This document shows positions 1 through 8,804 of a DNA stretch of 64,000 nt, one piece after another; positions within the stretch are counted from its first letter, which is position 1; each line of letters begins with the position of its first letter. A program made the position numbers and the translations under genes. Below the pieces are notes generated by a model. The model was not told the DNA's origin. It searched no databases and worked only from the letters and a program-made list of their open reading frames with translations. Origin of the DNA: Shewanella sp. HN-41. Its GTDB lineage: Bacteria > Pseudomonadota > Gammaproteobacteria > Enterobacterales > Shewanellaceae. The stretch is from assembly GCF_000217915.1 (NCBI RefSeq), contig NZ_AFOZ01000013.1, positions 62,001 through 126,000 of the forward strand, given 5' to 3'.

Positions 1-1437
1 TTATTCTGCGGCTTTCGCTTTAGGTGCGCTAGGGCGGCGGCGACGGCGCTGGGTGGCGTTACGATTGCGATTCCCTAGCGCCTTATTACCGCTGCGCGCA
101 ATAGCCAAACGCTCGGTTTCATCGGCTTCGACAAACAGTTGCCACCAGGCGGCACTCTTAGCGACATTACCACCCTCGGCTTCGCCTCTAAGCAATAGCA
201 AGTCATAGGCGGCCCTAAATTTGGGATGTTCCATCAGTTTAAAGGCACGGGTTCCTTGGCTGCGGTCAAAACGTAACTGCAACTGCCAAATGTCTTTTGC
301 TGGCGTACTAAAACGACGTGGAATACTGATGGTTTGACATTGCTGCTCCATCACATCGCCCATGGCGGCAAAAAAGGCATCGTATAAGGTCAAACCGCTT
401 TCAACGGCAATATCTTCGGCGCGTTGGCGCAGGGAATACCAAAGAATGGCGGCATAGAAGAAGGAAGGGGTGACGGGTTTATCTTCGTTGACCCGGCTGT
501 CAGTGCTCTTCATGATGGCCTGCACCATCTTCATCGCTGGACCCTTTGGATCTTCTTTGAGTATCGCATCGACCTGTGGAAACAGCGGCGCGAATAGCTT
601 GTATTCCTGCATCAGTTCGAAGTTGGCTAAGGCTTTGCCTGCAAAGAAGAGTTTGAGCACTTCTTCATACATACGTGCGGCGGGGATGTCCTTTAACAGC
701 GGAGCCAACTGTTTGATAGGCTTAGCTGTGACTTCTTCGATACCCATGCTGAGTTTAGTGGCGAAACGCACCGCCCTTAGCATACGAACGGGATCTTCAC
801 GGTAACGGGTTTCAGGATCGCCAATCAGCCTTAAGGTGCCTGCTTTGAGGTCGCTCATACCACCGCCGTAGCAACGGATGGAGTAATCGCTGATATCGTA
901 GTAGAGGGCGTTTACGGTAAAATCGCGGCGCTCGGCATCTTCATCAATTTCGCCATAGACGTTGTCGCGCAGTAAGCGGCCTTCGGCATTGGCCTTAGAG
1001 ACTTTCTCGTTACTTTCACCGTGATGGCCACGGAAAGTCGCCACTTCGATGACATCGCGGCCAAAGACGATATGGGCAAGGCGGAAACGGCGGCCAACGA
1101 CGCGGCAATTGCGAAACAGTTTTTTGATTTCCTCTGGCGTTGCGTTGGTCACAACGTCGAAATCCTTTGGCTCGAGCCCGAGGAGTAAATCACGCACACC
1201 GCCACCGACTAAATAGGCTTGAAAACCAGATTTATTTAGTCTGTACAATACTTTCAGTGCATTTTCGCTAATTTGTTTGCGGGAGATGGAATGGGCATCT
1301 CTTGGCACTAACTCCAAGCTTAAGGTACCGGAAGAAACTTCAGGGATTTGGGGTTCAATCTGAGCTGGAGTCGGAGCGGTCGTTTTAGGCGCGTCTTCAA
1401 ATAGCTGCTTGCAGAATTGGCTGATACGGCGAAAAAT
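1..1437 (-). CDS. pcnB: Poly(A) polymerase I, AUU start
   Basis: Adds 3' poly(A) tails to RNA and so promotes decay and plasmid copy-number control. The nucleotidyltransferase core is clear: GGGVRD at residues 78-83 and the catalytic DFD at 92-94, followed by the RNA-binding helical region and a basic Arg-rich tail (RRRRR) typical of PcnB. An open frame continues 20 codons further upstream to an ATG at 1497, but those residues do not resemble PcnB. An ATT at 1437-1435 is preceded by GAGGTG at a proper distance and begins IFRRISQFC, which aligns with E. coli MFTRVANFC; E. coli pcnB is known to start at AUU. This gives 478 aa. It is the last gene of the sfsA-dksA-gluQ-pcnB block, 79 nt after gluQ. 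The stop codon is the first three bases of the window. Confidence 0.93.
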   Translation of the reverse strand: MFRRISQFCKQLFEDAPKTTAPTPAQIEPQIPEVSSGTLSLELVPRDAHSISRKQISENALKVLYRLNKSGFQAYLVGGGVRDLLLGLEPKDFDVVTNATPEEIKKLFRNCRVVGRRFRLAHIVFGRDVIEVATFRGHHGESNEKVSKANAEGRLLRDNVYGEIDEDAERRDFTVNALYYDISDYSIRCYGGGMSDLKAGTLRLIGDPETRYREDPVRMLRAVRFATKLSMGIEEVTAKPIKQLAPLLKDIPAARMYEEVLKLFFAGKALANFELMQEYKLFAPLFPQVDAILKEDPKGPAMKMVQAIMKSTDSRVNEDKPVTPSFFYAAILWYSLRQRAEDIAVESGLTLYDAFFAAMGDVMEQQCQTISIPRRFSTPAKDIWQLQLRFDRSQGTRAFKLMEHPKFRAAYDLLLLRGEAEGGNVAKSAAWWQLFVEADETERLAIARSGNKALGNRNRNATQRRRRRPSAPKAKAAE

Positions 1438-1516
1438 GGGACACCTCGAAATATGATCTGTTATGTGATTAAAAATCTGGCGGCTATCATATACCAAATG
1501 CAGCCTAATGAGTATA

Positions 1517-2422
1517 TCAGGGCTCGATCAGTATCTCAGATTGTTGCGGTATAGTGGAAAATTGAAACTGATCCACGGCTTGAGTGAGCATTTGTGCCAC
1601 AGAACCTTGGGTCTCAACAGGTTGTTGGCCTAAAAATGCCAGTGCCGCATTTAGACTGGCTTGGGGATGTTGTTTGTCGATGGCCTGTGCATGGTTTTGT
1701 TTTGAAAGTTTAAATCCTGGTGTCAGGCAGGCGAGGGGTAAGTGTAACCACTCGGGCGCGGCTAAACCAAAGGTCTGATATAGACTTAATTGGCGACAAC
1801 TGGCCTCAATTAGATCACAACCGCGCACCACTTCGGTGATCCCCTGATAGGCGTCATCCAGCACTACCGCGAGCTGGTAGGCATACAAGCCATCGCTGCG
1901 TTTAATGATAAAATCCTCCGCGGCAAATGGGGTATCGACGCAGATATGGCCCATTAAGTTGTCGTCAAATTCCTGGACTTGCGCCGTATTGACTATCCGT
2001 ACCGCACCCGATACGTGGGCTTGTGGCAATCGGTGACAACGGCCGTCGTAGATACCACCCATGGCCTGAATGTGTTTGCGACTACACTGGCAGAAATAGG
2101 CTTTATCCTGGGCCAGTAAAAGATCGATGTGCGATTGGTAGGCCTCGGTGCGCTGGCTTTGATATAACACTGCGCCATCCCATTCCAAGCCATAGGCTTC
2201 TAAGGTGCGTAAAATATCATCTGCAGCGCCTCTGACCTCCCGTGGGGGATCAATATCTTCGATACGGATGAGCCATTGACCAGCGAGGGAACGGGCCCGT
2301 AAATAGCTACCAAGGGCGGCGATCAGTGAACCAAAATGTAGCGCACCCGAGGGGGAGGGCGCAAAACGGCCAACATAGGGCTGGTTACTTGGATGAAGCG
2401 TTAATGACATAGGCAATAGCAT
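1517..2422 (-). CDS. gluQ: Glutamyl-Q tRNA(Asp) synthetase
   Basis: Charges glutamate onto the queuosine base of tRNA(Asp); it is a paralogue of the GluRS catalytic domain without an anticodon-binding domain. The HIGH-type motif is HFGS at residues 29-32 after APSPSG. The zinc-binding set C111, C113, Y125 and C129 is present, and the KMSKS equivalent is KLSKQ at 238-242. The length of 301 aa fits the family (about 300). A second Met at residue 5 (2410) may be the true start; neither has a good ribosome binding site. The gene lies between dksA and pcnB, as in enterobacteria. Confidence 0.93.
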   Translation of the reverse strand: MLLPMSLTLHPSNQPYVGRFAPSPSGALHFGSLIAALGSYLRARSLAGQWLIRIEDIDPPREVRGAADDILRTLEAYGLEWDGAVLYQSQRTEAYQSHIDLLLAQDKAYFCQCSRKHIQAMGGIYDGRCHRLPQAHVSGAVRIVNTAQVQEFDDNLMGHICVDTPFAAEDFIIKRSDGLYAYQLAVVLDDAYQGITEVVRGCDLIEASCRQLSLYQTFGLAAPEWLHLPLACLTPGFKLSKQNHAQAIDKQHPQASLNAALAFLGQQPVETQGSVAQMLTQAVDQFQFSTIPQQSEILIEP

Positions 2423-2556
2423 CTAGGCTGAGTGTAGGAAGCGCTAGCAAAAGTGGTGGTATTTTAGAGGGACACAAAGAGAAAAGCGAATCGAGGAATA
2501 AAATGAAGTGAGCGAGGCTTAAACTAGATGAAGTATCTAGCGTTTAGAAACAAGTA

Positions 2557-2573
2557 GGCGGGGAATCCCCGCC
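2557..2573 (-). terminator. dksA-gluQ intergenic hairpin
   Basis: A GC-rich 7-bp stem (GGCGGGG / CCCCGCC, 3-nt loop) lies 13 nt downstream of the dksA stop. Read on the minus strand it is followed only by a broken U tract (CUACUUGUUUCU), so it should be a leaky terminator or a processing stem rather than a full stop. A terminator between dksA and gluQ that tunes gluQ is known in Shigella, so the position is meaningful. Confidence 0.6.
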
Positions 2574-2585
2574 CAGTTCGGCAAA

Positions 2586-3029
2586 TTAACCCGCCATTTG
2601 CTTCTCTTTGATCTCTGCAAGGGTTTTACAGTCGATACACTGATCGGCCGTTGGACGCGCTTCGAGACGGCGGATGCCGATTTCGATACCGCAGGAATCA
2701 CAGAAGCCGAAATCGTCTTCTTCGATTTTTTGCAGTGTTTTTTCGATCTTCTTGATCAACTTACGCTCTCTGTCGCGGGCACGAAGTTCGAGACTGAACT
2801 CTTCTTCCTGTGCTGCACGGTCAACAGGATCGGGAAAGTTTGCTGCCTCATCCTGCATGTGACTCAGAGTACGGTCGACCTCTTCACGCAACTGATTGCG
2901 CCAAGCTTCAAGAATTGTCTTGAAGTGACCCAGTTGCTTAGCGTTCATATACTCCTCACCCGGCTTTTCCTGGTAGGGACTTACACCTGCGATAGCGAGT
3001 ACGCCAAGTTTTTTGGTGCCTTCAGGCAT
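2586..3029 (-). CDS. dksA: RNA polymerase-binding factor DksA
   Basis: Binds the RNA polymerase secondary channel and, with ppGpp, sets rRNA, amino-acid and stress transcription. The 147-aa product is nearly E. coli DksA. It has the coiled-coil tip acidic pair in [14 protein letters not shown] (D67 and D70 here) and the four-Cys zinc finger C110, C113, C131 and C134, so it is the zinc-bound rather than the Cys-poor paralogue. sfsA lies 163 nt upstream, long enough for a separate dksA promoter. A hairpin follows the gene before gluQ. Confidence 0.98.
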   Translation of the reverse strand: MPEGTKKLGVLAIAGVSPYQEKPGEEYMNAKQLGHFKTILEAWRNQLREEVDRTLSHMQDEAANFPDPVDRAAQEEEFSLELRARDRERKLIKKIEKTLQKIEEDDFGFCDSCGIEIGIRRLEARPTADQCIDCKTLAEIKEKQMAG

Positions 3030-3192
3030 AACGCATCTCCTGTAATCATTTGCGTTTGTAGGGCGTCCTTAAGAACGGCCGCTATCTATATCAGAATCTT
3101 TACAACGAGGCAAATTTTTCAGTTCGCCTTCATTGAAATTTATGACTATGTTCGCTAATTGAATTTAATTTTAAATTTACGGGATCTTAACA

Positions 3193-3897
3193 TCATACTC
3201 GGACTGTGCATGCTTGGGCTAGGTGTATCTCTGAGGGGGATATTTCACAGCGATAGGCCAATACCTCTACTCCAGCTAAAACAGCCATTTTCAATAGCTT
3301 AGCATATTCAGGATCGATATGTTCTGCGGGGGCGACACTGAAAATCTGTGTGTGTTGTACCACAAAAAGCAACACCGCCCTGTACCCAAGGTTGGCCACT
3401 TGCATCAATTCCCGCAAATGTTTTTGACCGCGTAGACTCACCGCATCGGGGAAATAGCCTTGCCCCCCTTCGAGCAAAGTACAACTTTTGACTTCTATAT
3501 AACAGGCGGATTTTTGAGCACTCTCGAGCAAAAGATCGATACGACTATTTTCATCCCCATATTTGACTTCACGCCTTAGGCTGTCATAACCCGCTAGTTC
3601 GCTGATCATGCCCAGCCTAATCGCTTCCTCCGCCAGCGCATTAGCATTCCCCGAATGTATGCCAATGAGTCCCCCCTCTTGAGTGCCCATCAGTTCCCAA
3701 GTGTGGGCATATTTGCGTTTAGAATTGGCGGAGGTTGAGAACCAGACAGGCTCGCCGGGAAAGAGGCAATTGCGCATCGAGCCCGTATTAGGGCAGTGGA
3801 TTGTAATTTCAGAGCCATCGGCCAGTGCGATGTCAGCGAGAAAGCGCTTGTAACGCCTGAGTAATTTTCCCTGCTTTAGTGCTGGAGTAAAGCGCAT
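3193..3897 (-). CDS. sfsA: Sugar fermentation stimulation protein SfsA
   Basis: The 234-aa length equals E. coli SfsA. The N-terminal part has an OB-like basic stretch (KLLRRYKRF) and the CPNTGSM motif. The C-terminal part has the nuclease-like signature RIDLLLES then IEVKSCTL, giving the D and E-x-K residues of a restriction-endonuclease-like fold. The exact cellular role is poorly defined even in E. coli, where it was linked to maltose gene expression. Its place directly upstream of dksA is the conserved enterobacterial order and supports the call. It is transcribed divergently from pepB. Confidence 0.93.
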   Translation of the reverse strand: MRFTPALKQGKLLRRYKRFLADIALADGSEITIHCPNTGSMRNCLFPGEPVWFSTSANSKRKYAHTWELMGTQEGGLIGIHSGNANALAEEAIRLGMISELAGYDSLRREVKYGDENSRIDLLLESAQKSACYIEVKSCTLLEGGQGYFPDAVSLRGQKHLRELMQVANLGYRAVLLFVVQHTQIFSVAPAEHIDPEYAKLLKMAVLAGVEVLAYRCEISPSEIHLAQACTVRV

Positions 3898-4078
3898 GCC
3901 TTTGACCTGTATCGATAACCATTAGCCCAAAGACTAGCAAATTTCGCAAATGTTTACAGATTTTACCTGAGTAACTGCCGCCAATCGCTTTGCGTCGCAG
4001 GCGGCTAGCAGTAAACTGCCGCCATAAAGTTTGTTCTGATTGATTGTTCTAAAACGAATCGAAAAATAAGGATCCCTA

Positions 4079-5371
4079 ATGAGTGAACTAAAAGTAACAG
4101 AATTAATGAAAGTGCGACTAACCAAAGAAGCGCCAGCTGCCCACTGGGGCAAGGCCGATGTGACTTTTAGTGTCGAAGGGGCGCACATTCATTTAGCGGG
4201 TGGCGATGAGCTGCGCCAAATTCAAATGGCGGCCCGTAAACTGCGCAGCCAAGGTATTAGCAGTGTGGTCTTAGAAGGACAGCTTTGGGATCTGAACACT
4301 CAATGGGTGTTTGCACAGGGTTTTGCGACGGCTAAAACGGGTTATCAAATTCAATGGTGTGGTGATGATTCAGTGCAAGCCGAGTTACAACGTCGCTTAG
4401 AAGTGGCGACCTTTGCCCGTCAACTGATCAACGACACCCCTGAAAACCTATCACCGGTAAAACTTGCGCAACAAGCGGCCAAATGGTTGGCCGATATCGG
4501 TGGCGACAAGGTGAACTATCGGATTATCGAAGGCGAAGCACTGCTCGAAGAACAGTGGATTGGTATCCATGCAGTGGGTCGCGGCAGTGAGCGTCCACCG
4601 GCAATGTTAGAGTTAGACTTCAATCCATTAGCTGCCGATGCAGCTGTGTCTGTGGCGCTTGTGGGCAAAGGTATTACCTTCGACTCAGGCGGTTACAGCA
4701 TCAAAGCCTCTGAAGGTATGCTGGGGATGAAATGCGATATGGGCGGCGCGGCGACTGTGACGGCCGCACTCGGCTTAGCCATTAAATCTGGTCTAAACAA
4801 ACGGGTTAAACTCTTCTTATGCTGTGCTGAAAACCTGATCAGCGGCCGCGCCTACAAGTTAGGCGATATCCTGACCTACAAGAATGGCGTAACAGTGGAA
4901 GTAGTGAACACAGATGCGGAAGGCCGCTTAGTGTTGGCCGATGGTCTGCAAGCAGCCTCTGCCACGGGTGCGCCTTTTATTATCGACGCCGCAACCTTAA
5001 CTGGCGCCGCTGTGATGGCAGTTGGCTCTAACTACAATGCGATTTTCTCGCCACAGGCGGATGTGTTGCAACTGGCCCAACAAAAAGCGACCAGTGTTGC
5101 CGAGCGCGTATGGCCGCTGCCACTGGATCCTTGGCATAAAGAGATGTGCCCATCGGCCTATGCGGATACGGCAAACAGTCGTCCGGTCAAAGGCGGTGGT
5201 GCAGGTGGTGCTTCCAATGCCGCAGGTTTTCTATGGCGCTTTGTATCCGCCGAAGCTAAATGGCTACATGTCGATTTAGCGGCCGCCTTTGAAGATTCGG
5301 CTTCTGCACTGTGGGGCGCGGGTGCCACCACCCACGGCGTACTGACCATTAGCGAGCTGATTAAGGGTTAA
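4079..5371 (+). CDS. pepB: Peptidase B (M17 leucyl aminopeptidase family)
   Basis: Cytosolic metallo-aminopeptidase that clears peptides, with two metal ions per active site. The 430-aa length matches E. coli PepB (427) rather than the longer PepA. Metal and catalytic residues are visible: K197 and D202 in GKGITFDSGG, D220 in KCDMGGAA, and D279, E281 and R283 in NTDAEGRL. The ATG is preceded by AAGGA at 7 nt. It is a single-gene unit closed by an intrinsic terminator. Confidence 0.95.
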   Translation: MSELKVTELMKVRLTKEAPAAHWGKADVTFSVEGAHIHLAGGDELRQIQMAARKLRSQGISSVVLEGQLWDLNTQWVFAQGFATAKTGYQIQWCGDDSVQAELQRRLEVATFARQLINDTPENLSPVKLAQQAAKWLADIGGDKVNYRIIEGEALLEEQWIGIHAVGRGSERPPAMLELDFNPLAADAAVSVALVGKGITFDSGGYSIKASEGMLGMKCDMGGAATVTAALGLAIKSGLNKRVKLFLCCAENLISGRAYKLGDILTYKNGVTVEVVNTDAEGRLVLADGLQAASATGAPFIIDAATLTGAAVMAVGSNYNAIFSPQADVLQLAQQKATSVAERVWPLPLDPWHKEMCPSAYADTANSRPVKGGGAGGASNAAGFLWRFVSAEAKWLHVDLAAAFEDSASALWGAGATTHGVLTISELIKG

Positions 5372-5416
5372 GCATTCGCTAATTGAGCTTAGCGAGTCGC
5401 AATACTCTGTGATTTA

Positions 5417-5440
5417 ACACCGCCTTCGGGCGGTTTTTTC
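5417..5440 (+). terminator. Intrinsic terminator after pepB
   Basis: Stem ACCGCC / GGCGGT with a TTCG tetraloop followed by six T residues, 45 nt after the pepB stop. Confidence 0.9.
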
Positions 5441-5545
5441 TTGTATAAAATCTATCAATAAGCAGTATAGAGTATTTGCGTGTTTATATTATGATTCAGA
5501 AGGTTAGTTATTCGATTTGGCTGAGATGATTAATCGGGGAAGACT

Positions 5546-6055
5546 ATGCTAAGGATACGAAAGGCGACTCAATTAGATGCTCAGGCCTGCTGGGATATCC
5601 GCAATGCAGCCATCAATAAAGGCTGCGCCGGATTTTATGCTGCGGGCGATCTGATTATTTGGACCGAAGGCGAACTGACCGAGCAATTTAGTCGTATCGT
5701 CGATGCACATTTTTATGTGGCAGAGCTACTTACGGATGCGTCGTTGGATAAAAAGGTTGTAGGCACTGCCATGTTAGATGAACCCTATGCCCAGTTAGAA
5801 GCATTGTTTGTCTCCCCCGATGCCATGGGGCTTGGCGTGGGTAAGGCGCTGTTAACGTTTATTGAATCTATGGCTTTTAATCAGGGTATTGCTCAGCTCA
5901 GGTTGGAATCGACTTTAAATGCGGTTGATTTCTATCGCCACTGTGGTTTTGGTGGCGAAGGCTTAGAGGAGGATTCTGTCTATTGCTCACCCCGCGGCAT
6001 CGCCTTGGAATGTAAGGTGATGTATAAGAATCTAGGACGGCCTTCGGCATGCTAG
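5546..6055 (+). CDS. GNAT-family N-acetyltransferase
   Basis: Starts RIRKATQLDAQACWDIRNAA, a classic GNAT beta1-alpha1. The acetyl-CoA pyrophosphate loop is visible as LFVSPDAMGLGVGKALL, and the usual late strand FYRHCGFGGEG follows. The substrate cannot be read from sequence; the family acetylates amines of small molecules or proteins. The 169-aa length is normal. The start has GGGGA 6 nt upstream. The coding end runs straight into the repeat-rich intergenic region at 6056. Confidence 0.85.
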   Translation: MLRIRKATQLDAQACWDIRNAAINKGCAGFYAAGDLIIWTEGELTEQFSRIVDAHFYVAELLTDASLDKKVVGTAMLDEPYAQLEALFVSPDAMGLGVGKALLTFIESMAFNQGIAQLRLESTLNAVDFYRHCGFGGEGLEEDSVYCSPRGIALECKVMYKNLGRPSAC

Positions 6056-6145
6056 GACGCTCGCAAGCTCGCGGCTAGGGCGCAGCAAAAAACGCTGCAG
6101 CTAGAATCTAGGGCGTTGCTTTGCAACTGTTAGGAAGCTTGGTTG
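6056..6145. repeat. CTAGG-punctuated short hairpins
   Basis: Directly after the acetyltransferase stop, copies of CTAGGA or CTAGGG alternate with short inverted repeats: GCC-TTC-GGC, GCAGC with GCTGC, and GTTGC-TTT-GCAAC. The stretch grades into the regular heptamer array that follows and looks like a diverged part of the same repeat. No open frame of note. Confidence 0.6.
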
Positions 6146-6267
6146 CTAGAACCTAGAACCTAGAACCTAGAACCTAGAACCTAGAATCTAGAACCTAGAA
6201 CCTAGAATCTAGAACCTAGAACCTAGAACCTAGAACCTAGAACCTAGAACCTAGAACCTAGAACCTA
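6146..6267. repeat. CTAGAAC heptanucleotide tandem array
   Basis: About 17 head-to-tail copies of the 7-mer CTAGAAC, nearly perfect, with occasional CTAGAAT variants that create TCTAGA. It is non-coding and lies between a GNAT gene and the end of prkB. Every unit carries CTAG, a tetranucleotide that is rare in most bacterial genomes, so this local density is exceptional. Function unknown. Confidence 0.95.
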
Positions 6268-6477
6268 TGTTGTTAAAGGTTGCTGGCATACTCAAGGGAA
6301 TCAACAGATCAAGATGGGGGAATTCACTCCCAAGAGTATGCCAACTATCGTTCTTTCGCCTGAAATCCCGATGTCGGCAAGATTAACGTCTATGGCTTAA
6401 ATCAAACTTAATCTATTGCTAAAAAAGACTTTATTTCATTAACCTTTAGTCAAATCTCACAAAAAATATCCTGTATC
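6268..6477. other. Intergenic region with a 10-bp inverted repeat
   Basis: No gene seen. A perfect 10-bp inverted repeat (TGGCATACTC at 6284-6293, GAGTATGCCA at 6334-6343) encloses 40 nt that can fold further (GGGGGAATTCACTCCC). There is no U tract, so it is not an obvious terminator. The remainder is AT-rich sequence leading to the prkB stop codon. Confidence 0.5.
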
Positions 6478-7365
6478 TTAATTTGCCTCAGGGCTATTAA
6501 GTTGTTGGCGTTTTTCCATCAAATCCTTGATCAATGGTGTCAGGATCAACTCCATTGCGAGGGACATTTTTCCGCCGGGGACAACGAGAGTGTTAACTCG
6601 TGACATAAAAGAGCCTTGGATCATACTCAGGAAAAAGGGAAAATCGACATTGTTAATACCACGGAAACGGATTACCACAAAGCTCTCGTCTAGGCTCGGA
6701 ATATCTTTTGCACTGAAAGGGTTAGAGGTATCGACCGTAGGAACCCGTTGGAAGTTGATATGGGTGCGGGAGAACTGTGGTGTCATATGCTTAATGTAAT
6801 CGTCCATGCTGCGGACAATGGAGCCCATGACCTTTTCACGGCTATGGCCGCGTTCAGAGGTGTCGCGAATAATCTTTTGGATCCACTCTAAGTTAACAAT
6901 GGGCACCATGCCGATAAGCAAGTCTACGTGTTGGGCGACATTGGCATCCGCCGTCACTACGCCGCCGTGTAGACCTTCGTAATAGAGCATATCGGTATTT
7001 TCTGGAAGCGGCCGCCATTGGGTAAATGTGCCGGGCATTTGATTAAAAGGCACCGCCTCGTCAAAGGTGTGCAAATAGCTGCGGGTTTCGCCTTGGCCTG
7101 TGGCACTGTAATCGCGAAAGCATTGTTCTAAACGGGCAAAGTTATTGGCCTCTGGGCCGAAGTAACTGAGGTTGCGGTTTTCGGCTTGGGATTTGCGGAT
7201 CATCACTTCCATTTCAGCGCGAGTGTAATGGTGAAAACTGTCACCCTCGACAAAGGCTGCATTGATCCCGAGCTGGCGAAAAATATGGCTAAAGGCGGTG
7301 GTAGTCGTGGTAGTTCCCGCGCCTGATGAGCCTGTAACTGCAATAATGGGATGTTTTGCTGACAT
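6478..7365 (-). CDS. prkB: Phosphoribulokinase-like protein PrkB
   Basis: The 295-aa sequence is collinear with E. coli PrkB: MSAKHPIIAVTG start, P-loop GSSGAGTTT at residues 12-20, EGDSFH at 40-45, YFGPEANNFARLEQ, YEGLHGGV, and ERGHSREKVM. The P-loop has Thr where most Walker A motifs have Lys, a feature of this family. No Rubisco or other Calvin-cycle gene is in the window, so carbon fixation is unlikely. The in vivo substrate of the heterotrophic PrkB group is not established. It follows yheT-yheU on the same strand, as in E. coli. Confidence 0.92.
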   Translation of the reverse strand: MSAKHPIIAVTGSSGAGTTTTTTAFSHIFRQLGINAAFVEGDSFHHYTRAEMEVMIRKSQAENRNLSYFGPEANNFARLEQCFRDYSATGQGETRSYLHTFDEAVPFNQMPGTFTQWRPLPENTDMLYYEGLHGGVVTADANVAQHVDLLIGMVPIVNLEWIQKIIRDTSERGHSREKVMGSIVRSMDDYIKHMTPQFSRTHINFQRVPTVDTSNPFSAKDIPSLDESFVVIRFRGINNVDFPFFLSMIQGSFMSRVNTLVVPGGKMSLAMELILTPLIKDLMEKRQQLNSPEAN

Positions 7366-7454
7366 TTTTTCTACCTAGCTGGAAACCAAAAGAGCCGCTT
7401 ATGGTAAGCGATAAAACCACGAGTTCTATTTATACGGTACAGTGGCTGTGTGGG

Positions 7455-7700
7455 TCAATCTTGCCGTTTGGTAATTTGATCTGCCGAACGTATGGCAAAG
7501 GATTCGTCATCCTCACTGTATTCTAACACTAGCTTACCTTGCTTAAGTGCTTGTTGACATTGAACTATCGCTTGGGATAATTCCTGCTCATCGAGGCTGG
7601 CAAAACTGCCATCCTCCACTTGGCCAAACAGATATTCACGGATCAAATTCATCAATGTTTCATTTGGCAATTGTAAAAGGGCTTCATAGGGAACAAGCAT
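7455..7700 (-). CDS. yheU: YheU family protein (UPF0270)
   Basis: Small 81-aa protein resembling E. coli YheU (MLIPWQDL...), role unknown. The frame is open back to 7736, but the ATG at 7700 begins MLVPYEALLQLP as in the family and has AAGGA at good spacing, so it is the better start. It follows yheT by 22 nt and is presumably cotranscribed with yheT and prkB. Acidic C-terminal half, no membrane segment. Confidence 0.85.
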   Translation of the reverse strand: MLVPYEALLQLPNETLMNLIREYLFGQVEDGSFASLDEQELSQAIVQCQQALKQGKLVLEYSEDDESFAIRSADQITKRQD

Positions 7701-7722
7701 AGGGTTTCCTTGTGGCAAAGGT

Positions 7723-8694
7723 TTAATGATCATCACCGAGTAAAAAATCTAAAATACGCCGTTCGAGGTAGTAACGGGGTTTCCATGGGGTGCCACCCTC
7801 GATAAAGCCGACATGGCCACCATAGGCGTGTAATTCATATTCAACATGTTCAGACACTTGGCTAGGGTGTGGGATGACATCGTCGGTCATAAAGGGGTCG
7901 TCCTTGGCGTGCAGTATCAGTGTGGGTTTAGTGATGCGACTGACAAAGGGCAAACCACTGGCTCGGGCGTAGTAGTCGTCAACACTCGCAAAACCGTGTA
8001 GCGGTGCTGTGACTTTGTCATCGAATTCATAGAAAGTATGCAGCTGGGCGACTTGCATCTGGTTTAGGGGAATGGTGCTGGCTAAATCCGGATCTGCTAA
8101 TTTCCCGCTAATTTTTTGTTGTAACTGTTTGATTAAATGGCTTTGATACACTTTTGAAAAGCCATTCTCTAAGCGTTTAGCACAGGCTGATAATTGTAGC
8201 GGTGCCGAGACGACGACGGCTCGGGTCAATAGACTCTCATCTCGATATTCACCTTGGTATTTAGTCAATACATTGCCACCTAAACTGTAACCTACGGCGA
8301 GTAGAGGTGATTGCGGATAGGTTTGTTGCAGTTTCAATAAGCTAAACTGCAAATCATCCGTGTCCCCACTGTGGTAACTGCGGGCGAGGCGATTGCTTTC
8401 ACCGGAACAACTTCTATGGTGATGCACTACCGCTGTGAGTTGCTTCTCCTTGCAGGCGAGGAGTAAGCGTCTGGCATAATGTGACTGGGAACTCCCCTCT
8501 AAACCATGGATGATAACCACAATGGGCGCGCCTTCCTGTGGTGAGCCTTGCCAGTCTAGATCGATAAAATCGCCATCGGGTAGCTCTATACGTTGCCTTT
8601 GCAGCACTGGTTTGGCCACTTTAGTGAAGACGGGCAAAATCGTTTGTATATGAGGGCTCTTGGCCCACCAAGGCGGTATAAAGGTATTTAACAT
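7723..8694 (-). CDS. yheT: YheT family alpha/beta hydrolase
   Basis: The alpha/beta-hydrolase fold is supported by the oxyanion region IHGLEGSSQSHYARR, the nucleophile elbow GYSLGGN, a late Asp in LHAKDDPFM and the terminal His in YGGHVGFIEGG, completing the Ser-Asp-His triad. The 323-aa length is close to E. coli YheT (340). A serine esterase or thioesterase is expected but the substrate is unknown. First gene of the yheT-yheU-prkB run. Confidence 0.92.
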   Translation of the reverse strand: MLNTFIPPWWAKSPHIQTILPVFTKVAKPVLQRQRIELPDGDFIDLDWQGSPQEGAPIVVIIHGLEGSSQSHYARRLLLACKEKQLTAVVHHHRSCSGESNRLARSYHSGDTDDLQFSLLKLQQTYPQSPLLAVGYSLGGNVLTKYQGEYRDESLLTRAVVVSAPLQLSACAKRLENGFSKVYQSHLIKQLQQKISGKLADPDLASTIPLNQMQVAQLHTFYEFDDKVTAPLHGFASVDDYYARASGLPFVSRITKPTLILHAKDDPFMTDDVIPHPSQVSEHVEYELHAYGGHVGFIEGGTPWKPRYYLERRILDFLLGDDH

Positions 8695-8804
8695 GGGATT
8701 TTATCTTGGTATCGACTATTGCTGAAAATTAAAACGTATGTTTAATTTAGATCCGCGGCTATTGTAGCACAATTGTTTATTACTAAACGTTTTAGGAGAA
8801 CTAG

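Noticed and set aside
2598-3158. 186-codon plus-strand frame opposite dksA
   Set aside because: It is the antisense of dksA; the minus-strand protein is unmistakable.
6146-6267. Heptamer array as a CRISPR
   Set aside because: Units are 7 bp with no spacers and no cas genes in the window.
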